Below are positions 1 through 11,700 of a DNA stretch of 64,000 bases, one piece after another (the first letter of the stretch is position 1; each line of letters starts with the position of its first letter). Below the pieces are notes generated by a model, which was given only the letters and a program-made list of their open reading frames with translations, did not search any database and had not been told where the DNA came from. Position numbers and translations under genes: made by a program. This DNA comes from Piezodorus guildinii (taxonomy: Eukaryota; Arthropoda; Insecta; Hemiptera; Pentatomidae), in assembly GCA_023052935.1 (NCBI GenBank), contig CM041294.1, positions 39,021,236-39,085,235 of the forward strand, read 5' to 3'.

Positions 1-330
1 CCTGAAAACCGAAGTAAGAGTCAGAAGACTAAGATTCTACGGGAACATCGTAACAATGGTCCAAAGGAGACTAAACAAAAAAAAATCGCTGAAAGAATCA
101 GTAAATACAAGAGTGTAAGAAGATACGTAAAGGTAATGAAAGAAGAGGCAGGCTAATCAAAAGTAACCGGCGAACACTGCTTGGGCCGAGAGCAATAGGC
201 AAAGAAATTGAAAGAGATCAAGGTTCTTGAGGGAAATAAACAAAAACAGAAGGGTGTTGTGTGGTCGGAGGAGAGGGAGCTAAAGCATACAGGGGTGATG
301 AGAAGGTACTGGGAGTAAAGGAGGGCTTAA
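1..330 (+). mobile_element. Degraded LINE C-terminal remnant, RTE-like
   Basis: Reading from base 2, the first ~110 bases give a peptide with RRLRFYGNI followed by RRLNKK. This pattern is seen near the C-terminus of RTE-like reverse-transcriptase polyproteins. The frame then breaks repeatedly. The 5' part lies outside the window. No target duplication is visible. The family call is tentative. Confidence 0.35.
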
Positions 331-370
331 ATAAGGAAGCAAGAATAATTATATTCGCGTAGTCTTTAAA

Positions 371-690
371 AGCCCACGGGGGGGGGGGGGGGGGGAGCCC
401 GTGACTAAGTGGCTAGCGCGCCAGTTTCTCATGCTACAGGTTGCGAGTTCGAATCCCAGTCCCGGCGGGGCTTTTATAACAATGTAATTAAATGGGGATT
501 CACTCGCAGCCTCTCCCCCGGGTATGTGAGACCCGTCAGCCAAATGGTGGCCACTCACGAAATTAGGCGTAGGGAGTGATGACCCTGCACTACGAATTTC
601 ATCATGAAACGCGAGTGTAATCTTCCAGGAGATCACACCGCGAGGCCTAGGGCCTGCACAGCCTGTCGCGCCATTGAAAAAAAGCCTGTT
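371..690 (+). repeat. tRNA-derived SINE, family 2
   Basis: A tRNA-like head begins near 396, with an A-box-like TGACTAAGTGG and a perfect B box GTTCGAATCCC at 447-457. A GC-richer, non-tRNA body of about 210 bases follows and ends near an A-run. The flanking 18-base G run (378-395) is unusual and may be an expanded junction or a sequence artefact. The acceptor-stem halves do not pair as a tRNA, so this is not a tRNA gene. Confidence 0.55.
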
Positions 691-2270
691 TCATGTAAAA
701 AAAAATTATAATTAGAAAACTGTTTAAATTCGTTTTCATATCTATAGCATTATTTTACACATAAAACATCTTACCTCATTTCAGCTAATTAGATCCAAAG
801 TCGAACCCATATGTAACGAAAGGAAAAATCTACATGTTTTTCATGTCGGAAATTATCGAAAACCGTGTAATTTTTAACGAATTTAAAATGTCGCTTCTAT
901 CCTCCTCTTAAAACCTTCTGTACTGAGTAAATGTCAATCATTTTCAAGGAAAACCAGATAAAAATAAATACAATAATAAATGAATAACTATTGAATATTT
1001 GCTGTTAGACCCATGCGTTTTAGTATCGTCCCTACCTAAGCAATAAATTAACAGTTCCAGTTCTTTTTCTTAGGAGCCAAGGTCTATCTGAAGGAGCGTG
1101 TTATTTTCCTCCTCGTGACGATAAAATACACTAACATCAGTTTTGTGGCTTTTCCATTAGGCCTGTCTTTAATTTCACCGCGAGTAGCTGGATCATAATT
1201 ACACCTTTATCGTTCCTTTCTTAATGTACTGCTACAGTACTCATTGGGTGATCGGACCAGTGGTAACTATCTTCTATCAGATGATTACCAACTTTGTGTA
1301 TTGACTGACGAATAGTTTTGTTAGAAAGTTAAATACTTTCTTTATAAATAAAGATATAAGATTTTTTATGGCATAAAAAAAAAATGTGAGGTTTGTTTAT
1401 TTGTTGTGATAAATGATACTAAAGCTAAAAAAAAAAAAAAAAAAACTATATCCTCGAGTTTATGTTACAAACATCAAATCCATCCCTTACCTCTCTACAA
1501 TAATATTTCAAGTTGTTCAAATATCAATTATTTATCATTTATTATTATAAAAAATATTCTAAATCGCGAAAAATCTCGAGATTGGGAGATGTAAGTTTAA
1601 AAAAATAAATCAATTTGTCCCAAAAGTTTCATCCTTTTTCAATAGAAAATGAGAGAACAATATTGGTAGTTTAAGTTTGATTTACTGCATTACATATGAA
1701 CTGTTCAACTCTACCATATTATCTTCTTACATCTCTTAGGTTGTCTCAGTATGCTCTTTTCAAGGATTGTTAAATCTAGCAAAATAGTCAACAAGAAAAA
1801 CTTGAGGGATGTCCTAATTCAACATATTTGTGTGTGTGTGCGTGTGTATTAAGCATTTATCAAGCTACAGTATATAGTATTAACAGCAACACGAAATAGT
1901 ATTAAGTACATATGAATGGTCATAAATAATAAGAAATAAACTTCTGGGACAAGTCTTTACAATAATATTATTAGAAAATAAACAGGTTTTAAGTGTTTTA
2001 GAGTAAAAAACAAAACAATAGAAATAAAAAATAAAAATGAATGAATAAATAATTACTATAAATTAAATCAAGTAACTTCAAATAATATTGAAAAGTAAAC
2101 TAAATAAGAAACGAAATATTGTACAAAACTTATATACAATTTTGATAAAAAGAAATTTACAATGTTTGTAAGAAATAATAAGATAATAATGTGCAAGAAC
2201 TAATGGAAAATAAAGTTTAACAAATATAGAAACGTTTCTATCTCTTCTTTTACTTACTGATTTATCTAAT
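691..2270. other. AT-rich spacer, nothing recognised
   Basis: About 1.6 kb of AT-rich sequence with short A runs. I see no coding pattern, no splice-bounded exon and no clear repeat terminus on either strand. Confidence 0.5.
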
Positions 2271-2350
2271 CTGAATTAGGAAAATTATTTAGGGTTCTTG
2301 GGAAATTATATGGACAAGAAGGGATTAAACAGACAGAATATGAGGGTTAA

Positions 2351-2568
2351 AAGAGAGCTGAAGTCACGGATATAAGAAGGAATAGAGTTCCGTACGGAAA
2401 AGGATCAGAAAAAGATCTTCGAAAGCTGCTGTTCGGTTGGGCGTTATATGCGGGTCTCACTCCTGAAATTTGCCCGTGGCCGAAGGATTTGAAAAGAAAG
2501 ATATCCGAGATGTATAATGGCCGGCGGTCAGGAGAAGTTGGAAGAGAAAGTCAAAACTTACAACGGTA
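2351..2568 (+). pseudogene. Unidentified coding-like segment
   Basis: A 72-codon frame opens after a stop at 2348 and ends at a TAG near 2566. It has protein-like composition, including VPYGKGSEKDLRKLL, GWALYAGLTPEICPWP and KDLKRKISEMY, with GC content above its surroundings. There is no ATG at its head and no partner exon that I can assign. A GTAAGC follows at ~2651 but lies in another frame. It sits just upstream of a LINE remnant, so it may be part of the same old mobile element. Function unknown. Confidence 0.3.
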
Positions 2569-2699
2569 GGAAGGATAAAGCTCTACCAACTCCGTAGAAT
2601 CGGTTGACAGTGTTGTCTCTCGTGATCCCAAAGATGAAACGAATAGCGCAGGTAAGCAACCATTCTAGTTTTGCCCGGAGACCCCAAGAGACACTCCTA

Positions 2700-3040
2700 T
2701 ACACCGTATAGCAGTAGTCTAAGTGGGGGAATCATCAAGGTACTAACCAAGAGCTTAAGGTTTTTTGATGGAGCTTTATTGGATTATTATTTAGAAACAG
2801 TGTTGGAAGAGGGTGAAGGGTTTTGAGGAGGGGATATACAGTTAGTTTATTATTTGATATGATATTATTTTAAACGGGGTTTGAGAGAATAGAGATTCAT
2901 CTCTTCCCTCAAATTAGAATCAAATTTCTCGAAATAAAAAATGGGACTACCAAAGGCATTTTCATAGCAATACTTTAATTTAAATACATATTTTTTAACA
3001 AGTATTAATTTGGTGTAGCCGAGGTGCGATTCATATTAAA
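2700..3040. other. Spacer, nothing recognised
   Basis: Mixed AT-rich sequence between two coding-like remnants. No feature can be supported. Confidence 0.4.
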
Positions 3041-3960
3041 AGCTAAAATTGAGAGAAAGTCAGAATTCATTTACGATAGAATGTCGAAAGATCCGCTAGC
3101 CTGGCAAGAGGAGTGTGTGAGTGGAATATTTTTAAGGTGGCGATTCTCTGGAGAGGCAAGACGGAAAGGGCACACCCTATAACTCTCTGCATACAGAGAT
3201 CGAATACGTCCAAACTAGGAGGTAACCTACTTAGCTATAAGATTTGGAAAATATTTCAATACAGCGTGGAACACATTTTAGTTGGCTTTAGTAGTGTAGG
3301 AGGCTCTTTCCGGGGCCTCAGATACGCAGCTATATTGATCATATATAGAATTGTGATTTGGAATATTTTGTGGTACGCGTCTCTCGCATGATACAAGACT
3401 CTCTTGCAACGCTTGAGAAGAAGGTTAGCAACATTTCAACGAAACGTTATAACGATTAACGAACTATGTCGTATAGCGATGCAAGTCCTAGAAGGAGCGG
3501 TACCTTTCGATTGACGAGAATCTTAGAAAATATAAAAGCACTATCCATGAGGATACAATAGAAGAGTGGAACCGACTCAAAGCACTTCCTCACCGTCCAG
3601 TCTCGTCTAGATGCGGGATGGGTTCTTCCGAACTACTGAGTCTCGCAATATCCCACTGAGCATCTGGGCTTAGGAGCCAAGCTATCTGGCTTTGGGATAG
3701 ATATCGATCACCAATGCGTCCTGGAGCGGCCGCCTCGAGTCTACTGAGCATATCCGGATTATATATTCTCTCAGAATGACGGAAATTACTATCCATACAA
3801 CAAACATTTTGTCTATTTCGGATGGAAAACGGCCATGGACCCAGCCCATTTTAACCTCGGACGAAGACCAGCTCCAGGAGAGCTACAGAAATGAGGAAGA
3901 GCGCCGAAAAACGAAGGTCATAGATGCAATTGAGAAGTTGATTTCTAAAAAGTACTAAAG
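3041..3960 (+). mobile_element. Decayed R1-like LINE, C-terminal RT region
   Basis: Several frames on the + strand carry pieces resembling the post-RT region of R1-clade elements. Around 3415-3500 one frame reads RRRLATFQRNVITINE, then LCRIAMQVLEGAVPFD, close in layout to the block of R1-like proteins that ends in a G-V-x-P-x-D motif. Before it is a stretch (3250-3390) rich in aromatic and aliphatic residues. After it is TIEEWNRLKALP. Stops and shifts separate all of these, so this is a fossil. No poly(A) or target duplication was found. Confidence 0.4.
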
Positions 3961-4464
3961 GACATTTTTTACGAAATCGATTTTTTTACATATTTGTATT
4001 CTCATCATTTAGTTTTATCTAAATATTCTATTTGATGTTATCTAATGAATTCTCAAGTCCTTAAAAAACGCGATTTAGAAATGCGGTAATTTTCTAAAAG
4101 TACTAATTACGCATTTATTTTCGTTCCAAATCATTCTAAAAAAAAAACATTTAATAACTTTAATATGATTTTATTATTATAGTAACAAAATAATTCTAAA
4201 TTTTAAGGCAAAAAGACACAAATTAGCTAGTTTAATAATATAGTAATGAGAGATTTTCGCGCTTCTTATAAAATTCCCTAAAATGGATATAGTACCTTTT
4301 GGAAATCAACGTCTCAATTGATGACCCTCCTCCAAAACAAAGGGGCTTTTTTTTTTTTATTTACTACTTTAAAGAGGTTAATTGGCAACATTAACATTAA
4401 CCGCGAGTTAACGTTGCCATAACCCGTATTGCATATCATACAAGGTTGGGTGTGTAAATACATT

Positions 4465-5170
4465 TAAAAAATCTGGTGTGCGCAACACACGACTGTCACT
4501 TACCTCCTTAGTTAAAATCAATTTAAGAATTTTAATTTAGTTTCAATAGAAACATGTGTTTCATAAAATAAACTACTATTTTATTATCTACGACAATCAG
4601 TTAGTTTTATCGGCTTTTCATCACAATCCTTTAACTTTTACGATTTCGTGTATAAGATAATATTTTGTCTGAAACATTTAGCTTTTCAACGGTAGATTGT
4701 ACATCTATATTACTGTTTTTTGTTCAATAACACAATTGTATAAAACATTGTTTGCTCTTTTCTCATTTAGTTCTTTATCGAATTCGTACAACTTATATAT
4801 TTATCCGTTTTTTAGGAAAGCTAAAAGATAATATGGTTATTTTTATAAAATCTACAAAATTAAAGGTACTTTAGAGGAATAAAATATCGAGAAACATTCA
4901 AGCCCAGGGAGCCTATTTCAATCAGAATGAAACATATATGATATTGAAGCACATACATTTTTACATCGCTATAGGGAGTTTTATCAAATTCGTTAGAGCC
5001 GTTTTTGATAAAATTGGAAAAAGCTGCAAAATGTATGGCATGAGGTAGCAATTTTAGTGAAAAAGTTGGTGTAATATCTCACACGTATATTTTTTTAAAA
5101 AATGAAATTTCATTTAGGTATGACTTTTCGTTTTCGTGCTGTACTTACCACACACACGGACATAGACAGC
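4465..5170 (+). repeat. Interspersed repeat X, near-full copy
   Basis: It starts with CTGGTGTGCGCAACACACG and ACTGTCACTTACCTCC, then shares blocks with copies at 9.1 and 8.0 kb: GTTAGTTTTATCGGCTTTTC, TTCAACGGTAGATTGTA, TCAATCAGAATGAAAC, GTTAGAGCCGTTTTTGA, TGCAAAATGTATGGCATGA. It ends in a CA-rich block. It is non-coding. The family is defined here only by copies within the window. Confidence 0.6.
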
Positions 5171-5566
5171 AGTCGGTCAAGAAACAATATGGATTTTTTC
5201 TATTTGCATAACCGAGGATTTTTCATAAGTTGTATTGGCACAGATGTTTTTTATTACAATAATAAAACTCATAATAGTTTTGATATCATAAGTATATGAG
5301 CTTATGTATATTGTAGACAAGGTCGAAACCAGGAAACGATTATGAAGACAGCAATTTATTTCCTATCAACTTTGTACTATTCTCTAATTAAAAAATTATA
5401 TATTTTCATACATCAAATAATAATTTTATTATTATTATTATATTTTTTTTTGTATGCTTCCAAAAAATTACAAAATAGTGTACGCTTTTCTAATTTTAGT
5501 TTTATAAGGAGAACCAAGTTATAAAATAAGACACTTTTAAATAAGAAGAAACTCAATGTGATTATT
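5171..5566. other. AT-rich spacer
   Basis: Low-complexity AT-rich sequence including a TTA-rich tract around 5420-5450. No gene or repeat boundary can be supported. Confidence 0.4.
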
Positions 5567-5879
5567 ATAATTAGATTTCGGGGATCACTTGTAGCTGGGT
5601 GGCTAGCATGACTGCCTCCTATGCCAAAGGTCACGGGTTCAAACCCGCTGGTGGTTCTAGAATTTTTAATAAGAGTAAAAAATTCTTAGTTATGCCGTCC
5701 TTCGGAGGGAACGTTAAAAGGTGGTCCCGAGCCTGTGAGATGTCAGGTACTCGTTAAAGATCCCTATCCTAATAAAACCTGCATAGGTAAAATTTAGGAC
5801 TCTCACTGTAGCATTGTCCGATTAGCCATAGTAGCATAAAGTGACGCTAAATAAATAAACAAACAAAAAATAATTAGAT
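5567..5879 (+). repeat. tRNA-derived SINE, family 1, copy 1, with target duplication
   Basis: The body (5577-5869) begins GGGATCACTTGTAGCTGGG with A box TAGCTGGGTGG and B box GGGTTCAAACCCG. It continues through a conserved GTCCTTCGGAGGGAACG block and ends ACGCTAAATAAATAAACAAA. It is flanked by a 10-bp direct duplication, ATAATTAGAT, at 5567-5576 and 5870-5879. A polymerase III-transcribed retroposon mobilised by a LINE is the expected biology. Confidence 0.85.
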
Positions 5880-6214
5880 GTCAAAGATAATGTAAAAATA
5901 TTCATTTAAATGTATCCAAAACCTTCTATTATAACCATTAGAGCTATTTCCAAATCCTAAGTATCTATTTGTTAAAAACCAATAATTTCATCTATAATCA
6001 ATATAACCAATAATCATGATTAGTTATTTCAATCTAGCAATCCAATAAAAATGAACGTTTTTAATAAATGGCATTTCTTTTATTAGCCTGTTTAAATGCC
6101 TCATTAAAAAATAAATTAGGTTTTATGCTTATGATTCAGGTTCATATCTTTATGATTTGAAAAACATTATATTTTTATCAATATAATAACAACGAAAAAA
6201 TCTGTGACACTTCA

Positions 6215-6440
6215 ACTTAAGAAGGGTCTTGGATTGTTCTGCAGAGATTAGGGATGATTTTTATAACAGATGAATTTGCCATGATCACGCTCGGCCGCTA
6301 GATTTTTTTCCTCAAAATTTCGGTATCAAATTTATATTAGTTGAGTGAGGAGGGTCTCCCGATAATAGGACCGACCAATGACTAATATAACAGAATAGAT
6401 TTCTCACCACAGCCAGGTTCGAACCCATGATTTGAAGATG
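6215..6440 (-). repeat. Possible SINE family 3 relic
   Basis: It starts with GAAGGGTCTTGGATTGTTC, the tail block shared by family-3 SINEs at 13.6 and 29.0 kb. It ends with GCCAGGTTCGAACCCATG, a B-box-like element in the opposite sense. The middle is diverged and the A-box end is missing. Confidence 0.3.
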
Positions 6441-6714
6441 ATTACAACTGATAACGTTTTCATCAGATATTCGTCATTAATTATTATTTTAAGTTGGCCT
6501 GATAAATTGATCATTAAATAGATTATCTAAATTTTGTATTTCATAAAACCTATGTGGAAGAATGTTGGACTTTATTTCGTTATTACTTTGTTTGGGTATT
6601 ATCAAGTTGTATTGCTTCTATAAGATAATTTCTAAAAAACTCTTCTCATATTAAATATATGGTTTTTACTAATGTACACAGTGTATTTGCTTATAAAGAT
6701 AAAAACCCTGAAAA

Positions 6715-6915
6715 TTATTACACAATTGTTTATTATTTTCAAATAACTATATAAGGGAAAAAATTTTTTTTTTTGCTGTTTATAGACAATTAACTAATAT
6801 GAAAATCAATTCATAATTCAAAGGAAAATAGATTATCACCGCCGCTAATTTCAAAACGTTATATCTCTCTGCTCGTCCTGAATCAATTCCAATGAATTTT
6901 TTTTTCATTTTGTAA
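6715..6915 (+). repeat. Interspersed repeat Y, copy 1
   Basis: Clearly homologous to 18085-18265. Shared blocks include GTTTATTATTTTCAAATAAC, ACAATTAACTAA, AAAGGAAAAT, TTTCAAAAC and TTTCATTTTGTA, in the same order and spacing. Non-coding, with no visible termini. Confidence 0.55.
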
Positions 6916-6998
6916 GAATACATAGATCAATATTTTTTTTTTTATTTATTAATTTTTTTTTTTGTTTATCGTGATTCTAAAACACCTATACATTTTTC

Positions 6999-7311
6999 TC
7001 TATCTTCACAGGGATCACCGGTAGCTGGGTGGCTAGCATGACAGCCTCCTATGCCATAGGTCACGGGTTCAAACCTGCTAGTGGCCCTAGGATTTTTTAA
7101 TGGGAGTAAAAAATCCTTAGTTATGCCGTCCTTCGGAGTGGACGTTAAAAGGTGGTCCCGAGCCTGTGCGATGCCAAGTACTCGTTAAAGATCCCTATCC
7201 TAATAAAACCTAGATAGGCAAAATTTAGGTTTATAAATAAACTCCCGCTGTAGCATCGTCCGATTAGCCTCAGTAGTATAAAGTGGCTATAAATAAAATA
7301 ATCTATCTTCA
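6999..7311 (+). repeat. tRNA-derived SINE, family 1, copy 2, with target duplication
   Basis: The body is 7009-7301, with the same A box (TAGCTGGGTGG), B box (GGGTTCAAACC), GTCCTTCGGAG block and AT-rich tail as copy 1. A 10-bp duplication TCTATCTTCA lies at 6999-7008 and 7302-7311. The clean duplication suggests a fairly young insertion. Confidence 0.85.
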
Positions 7312-7499
7312 AAATAATTGAGTTATTTAAAGGTAAAATTTCAATTTTCATTTTATTTTATTTTATCTCTTTTTTTTTTTTTTTTTATAATTATTCGCGG
7401 TTTTTTGGGTGTATGCCCAAGTATGTTTGAGGCGAATTAAAAAAAAAAAATGGTCCAGCAGTTTTCGTGATATGCCGCGGACAAACTGATTTTTTTTTT

Positions 7500-7785
7500 C
7501 TCGAACTTTTAGTTTTGTACGGCTTTTAGTTTTTGCGCTAGACTTACCAACAAAAACACACACACACACACACACACACACTACCAAATTGAAAATTCAT
7601 ATTTAAGACAACTATACAACTAGATTTACCACACATTCAAACACACACCTTTTTTCGGGACTTGGTCATTTGGACTCAGAGTATCCTAAAACATGTATTT
7701 CCGTTGAAAACTGGAATTCGTAAATTTTCACGATAGCAATACTTTCCCTTACAATAATTTCCTATTTAAGTAAGTGAAAGTAAAA
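7500..7785 (+). repeat. Repeat X, 3' part, with CA microsatellite
   Basis: Shares GCGCTAGACTTACC, a (CA)n tract at about 7555-7582, TTTTTTCGGGACTTGG and GCAATACTTTCCC, and the terminus GTAAGTGAAAGTAA with other X copies. The block before the CA tract is partly duplicated. The 5' half of X is absent. Confidence 0.6.
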
Positions 7786-7794
7786 AAAAAAGCA

Positions 7795-7965
7795 TTACCT
7801 CTACAGCCCAAGAGTATATCCTGTTGCGAACAGGCGTGCTAGGGCCTAATCCCCATTAGGGCACGATTGTTGGGTACCCACCTTATAGGTGCTGAGTTAG
7901 CATCAGAATGGTGTCTAGCTACACAAATAATTTATCCTAACTCAGCCAGGATTCGGACCCGAGTA
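7795..7965 (-). repeat. SINE family 3-like fragment
   Basis: Begins CTCTACAGCCCAAGAG and ends near AGCCAGGATTCGGACCCG, matching the tail block and the B-box side of the minus-strand copy at 13.6 kb. It lacks the tRNA A-box end. Confidence 0.3.
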
Positions 7966-8398
7966 ATTTAGAGGAAGAAATTTTCAAATATCGGCATTTA
8001 AGCCCTGTCAATCAGAATGAAATCGATATTAAAGCCCAATAAATTTTACATCCATATAGCAACTTTAATCAAAATCGTTAGGGCTGTTTTCGAGAAAATC
8101 GTAAAAAGTTGCAAAATGCATGGTATAAAGTGGCTCTTCTGTTAAGCTGATTTTGATGAAAAGGGTTTTGTAACGTTTCGGGGGTATAGTTGTCTTAAAT
8201 ATGAAATTTCAGTTCTATAAGACTTTCCACTTTTGCGCTAGACTTATCACACACACAGACACCCAGACGTTTTTTCGGGACTTGGTTATTTGGATCCAGG
8301 AGACCCTAAAACGTGTATTTACGTCGAAAACAGGAATTCGAAAATTTTCACGATCGCAATACTTTCCCTTTCATATATAGGTAAGCGAAAGTAATAAG
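7966..8398 (+). repeat. Repeat X, 3' two-thirds with intact terminus
   Basis: Carries TCAATCAGAATGAAAT, AGGGCTGTTTTCGAGAAAAT, GCAAAATGCATGGTAT, CA-rich block, CGGGACTTGGTTATTTGG, CCTAAAACGTGTATTT, CGCAATACTTTCCC, and ends ATAGGTAAGCGAAAGTAA. The last 14 bases are nearly the inverse of the ACTTTCACTTACCT motif near the 5' end of complete copies. Confidence 0.65.
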
Positions 8399-8545
8399 TA
8401 ACCATCACTTGAATAAGTTTGTGGAGGGAGGAGAGATTTTAACGTAATAAATTATCACCTCCCACTAGATACCTAAATCTATTCCTCAATAGCATCGATT
8501 CATGGAATACAGGCACGTTCTACAATGGTAAGATTTATTGGAAGC

Positions 8546-8575
8546 GATAAAAGTTGTATCGGAAGCCTTCAACTG
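8546..8575 (+). promoter_or_regulatory. Probable core promoter of the glycine-rich protein gene
   Basis: A TATA-like GATAAAAG (8546-8553) lies 25 bases upstream of an initiator-like TTCAACT (8568-8574). That places transcription start near 8571 and gives an ~82-base 5' UTR. The spacing is typical for insect RNA polymerase II promoters. This is a prediction from sequence only. Confidence 0.45.
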
Positions 8576-8652
8576 CCCGAAGTTCGGGGAAGCGGGACAG
8601 GGTGGGGGTGGGAGAGGTAAATAGGACCCGGCTCCCTGAGGAAGCAGCAGAG

Positions 8653-8716
8653 ATGGCCTGGCGATCTCTTCTCTTCTTGGTCATCGGCCTGTCGGTCGTC
8701 CTAGCCGGCAACGAAG
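8653..8716 (+). CDS. Exon 1: signal peptide
   Basis: ATG at 8653, then a basic residue and a hydrophobic core (SLLFLVIGLSVVLA), with likely cleavage after VLA. The donor is G|GTGAGT at 8717, leaving phase 1. An in-frame ATG upstream at 8554 would skip the predicted promoter and encode unrelated basic residues, so the 8653 start is preferred. Confidence 0.75.
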
Positions 8717-11700
8717 GTGAGTACTCATATAGTTCCTTAGCAACCGTTATTTTTCACATATCGGAATAATAACGGTTCTTAATGTGTCTCAATCCCGAAT
8801 CTTCTGATACTGTTCCTTGAAGAACTTCTTTAAAGTTGGACTAGCTTTATACAAAATCACTGCCAAACACCGAACACAAAATAAAAATTTAGTGCGCGTA
8901 AGACATTACATTCACGTATTACGCTTTTTGAGATCAAGTTAGTAATAAACTTAAAATTGAAGAAATATTATATTATTTCGCGAAAACACTTATTTTAAAT
9001 TACAATATACATTATTATCTACAACAATTACTTAAGTGTATGCTCCTTGGAAACTGTGCCAACACTTTTAAATTTATTAAACACCAGTTTATTACTATTC
9101 TTCTTCCCGGAAAAAAAAAATCTGGTGCGCGCAACACACGACTTTTACTTACCTCCGATGTTATAATAAATTTAACAATTAGAGATGAAAATAAATTTTT
9201 AATGAATTTATTACGTCAAGTTTCAATAGGAACATGTGTTTTATTAAATAATCTATTATATTGTTATCAACGACAATCGGTTAGTTTTATCGGCTTTTCA
9301 TCACTCTCTATTAACTGTTACGATTTTTTGAATTAGGTAATATTTTTTCTAAAATCTTTCGCTTTCCAACGGTATATTATAGTCTATATTACTGTTTTTA
9401 TGCTCAAAAACACAAAAATAGTATGAAAATTTCAATCAGAATGAAACCTACATCGTATTAAAGCCCATTAAATTTTACATTGATTACAGGGAGTTTAGTC
9501 ATAATCGTTAGAGCCGTTTTTGGGAAAATAGTTAAAAGGTGCAAAATGCATAGTATGAAGTAGATCTTCCGGTCAGCCGATTTTAAAGAAAAAGTTTATT
9601 AAAATTTCGGGCGTATAAACTATACTATGTGTAATTTCAAAGTCTTAAATGTGAAATTTCAGTTTAGTACGACTTTTTCGTTTTGGCGTTTGACTTACCT
9701 CACACAAAACACACACACACACACAGACCTTTTTGCGGGACTCGGTTATTTGGACTCAGGGGACCCTAAAACGTGTATTTTCGTTGAAAACTGAAATTCA
9801 AATTTTTTACGTTTTATTAACTTAAATGCTTCAAGAATGTTAATTATGTTGTTCTTTTGATCGGGGTTTTTAGTGAATTTTAATTTAAAAACATCAATAT
9901 GAAAAGTTCGTGAAAACCACGCTAACTGAAAGGATGTTTAATCATTGAAGAAAAGGCTATGAACTTGCATAATCATAGACAAAATATGTCTTGAAAACGA
10001 AATTTCCCATACTTCACTAAACTGATGATAATGAGATACAACTTATAATTGTCCCAATCATTTAAATTTAAATATAGTTAAGAATAGTTATGTTCATCCA
10101 AACAAAGCTTTCGCCAAATCCAAGATAAAACATTTTTTTCAACATATATTTCGCTTACTTTTATGCAAAAAAAAAGTTTAAATTATAACGATTCAATTAA
10201 ATTATTGCATAAATCTATACTAATATTATGAAGCTGAAGAGTTTGTTTGTTTGAAAGCGCAAATCTCAGACACTACTGGTTTGAATTGAAAAATTCTTTT
10301 CTTGTTGGATAGTCCATTTATCGAGGAAGGCTTTAGGCTATATAACATCACGCTGCAACTAATAGGAGTGAAGAATCAGTGGAAAATCTGAAAGAAACGA
10401 AGAAAATTAACCTCGCATCCCAAAGATTCCAAATGATTTACCTTTTGATTTTAAACAAATTCAATTTCCCGTTAAGTCTTAAGCGGTAAAAAATTAATAA
10501 ATGACAGAGGCAAACATTTAAACACGTAGGAATCGATTTCGAAGACTACTTTTCACACGACCAAATACATGTCGCACTGTGAAGATAGGGTTAGGGAGAA
10601 AATCAGTATGTTCTTCTGCCACTAGAAAATAAAACTAAAAATATCATTTACGCAGAAGTGCTTCAAAATATACTGTTTTGAAAACGTCTTAATACCGATG
10701 ATAATAACAGAAATTGACGTAAACTTAAGTTGCGAGCAACAGCTATTATAACATAATTCATAAAATTCATCGACAGATGTTCCATTAAAAATGCAAATTC
10801 GAAGTACTTTATCACACTAATAACATAATTTTTTTAATAAATAAAAGTTCCAGTAATTGATACTGAATTATATGGTAGTCGATTCTCTGGTTAACAAGCC
10901 GTGCGCATTACGGCGTAGATATAATTATCAATTTAAATTGCTGTGAGCTTTTCTTTAAAACAATTATAATTTTTCATCTTCTCCTCCTGGTCTTATTGTT
11001 TTAAGATATACATTTTTATTTTTATTCAAAGCCAATCCAAAACACTATGCTTTAATTTCCATAAAAATATCAGGACTTTTCATGTTTCAGTCAAGTCCCT
11101 TAAAATAGTGAAGCCTATAAATTAATTGTAGTATAGAACTATTAAAATATAAATTATTGCATAAATAAAATTATAAAAAAAAATACTTACATCTTACAAT
11201 TATCATTTCCAGACCTAGAAAGAGTTATTTGGCTGTGAGATTTTATATAAATCCCAAAAGTCTTATTCAAATTTGTGTTTTTCAGTGATGAAATTAAGCT
11301 GTTATTATCAGGTGGCTTTAACAGACAAGAAACACATTTTTAGAATTTCTACATCAATATATTAAGAAACTTGGAACTGAAATTTTAAACTTAAGAAATA
11401 CGATAAATGATGTTAGCCGTCGACTGAGTCTATCTGGGATGTCTGTTTGTTTTTGTTTTTGGAAATTCATATCGCTTACATTTAATTAAAAATAAAAACA
11501 TTAAAATCAAGAAGAGGCTGGTTTTAATATTTTAATAAAATATTATTACAAATTATTTTTGAGCCATGTTGTGCTATGTTTAATATATTATATACAGATA
11601 AAATTTTATCTCATAAAAAAGTATCCCATTATCCTTCATTAAAAGTAAATTAAAGACATTATATTGAGCAGGTATAGCGCAAATAGTTTTCTACATTAAT

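Noticed and set aside
396..475. tRNA gene
   Set aside because: A and B boxes are present but the acceptor stem does not pair and a long SINE body follows.
5577..5650. tRNA gene
   Set aside because: It is the head of a dispersed SINE with target duplication; identical heads recur at 7.0 and 23.8 kb.
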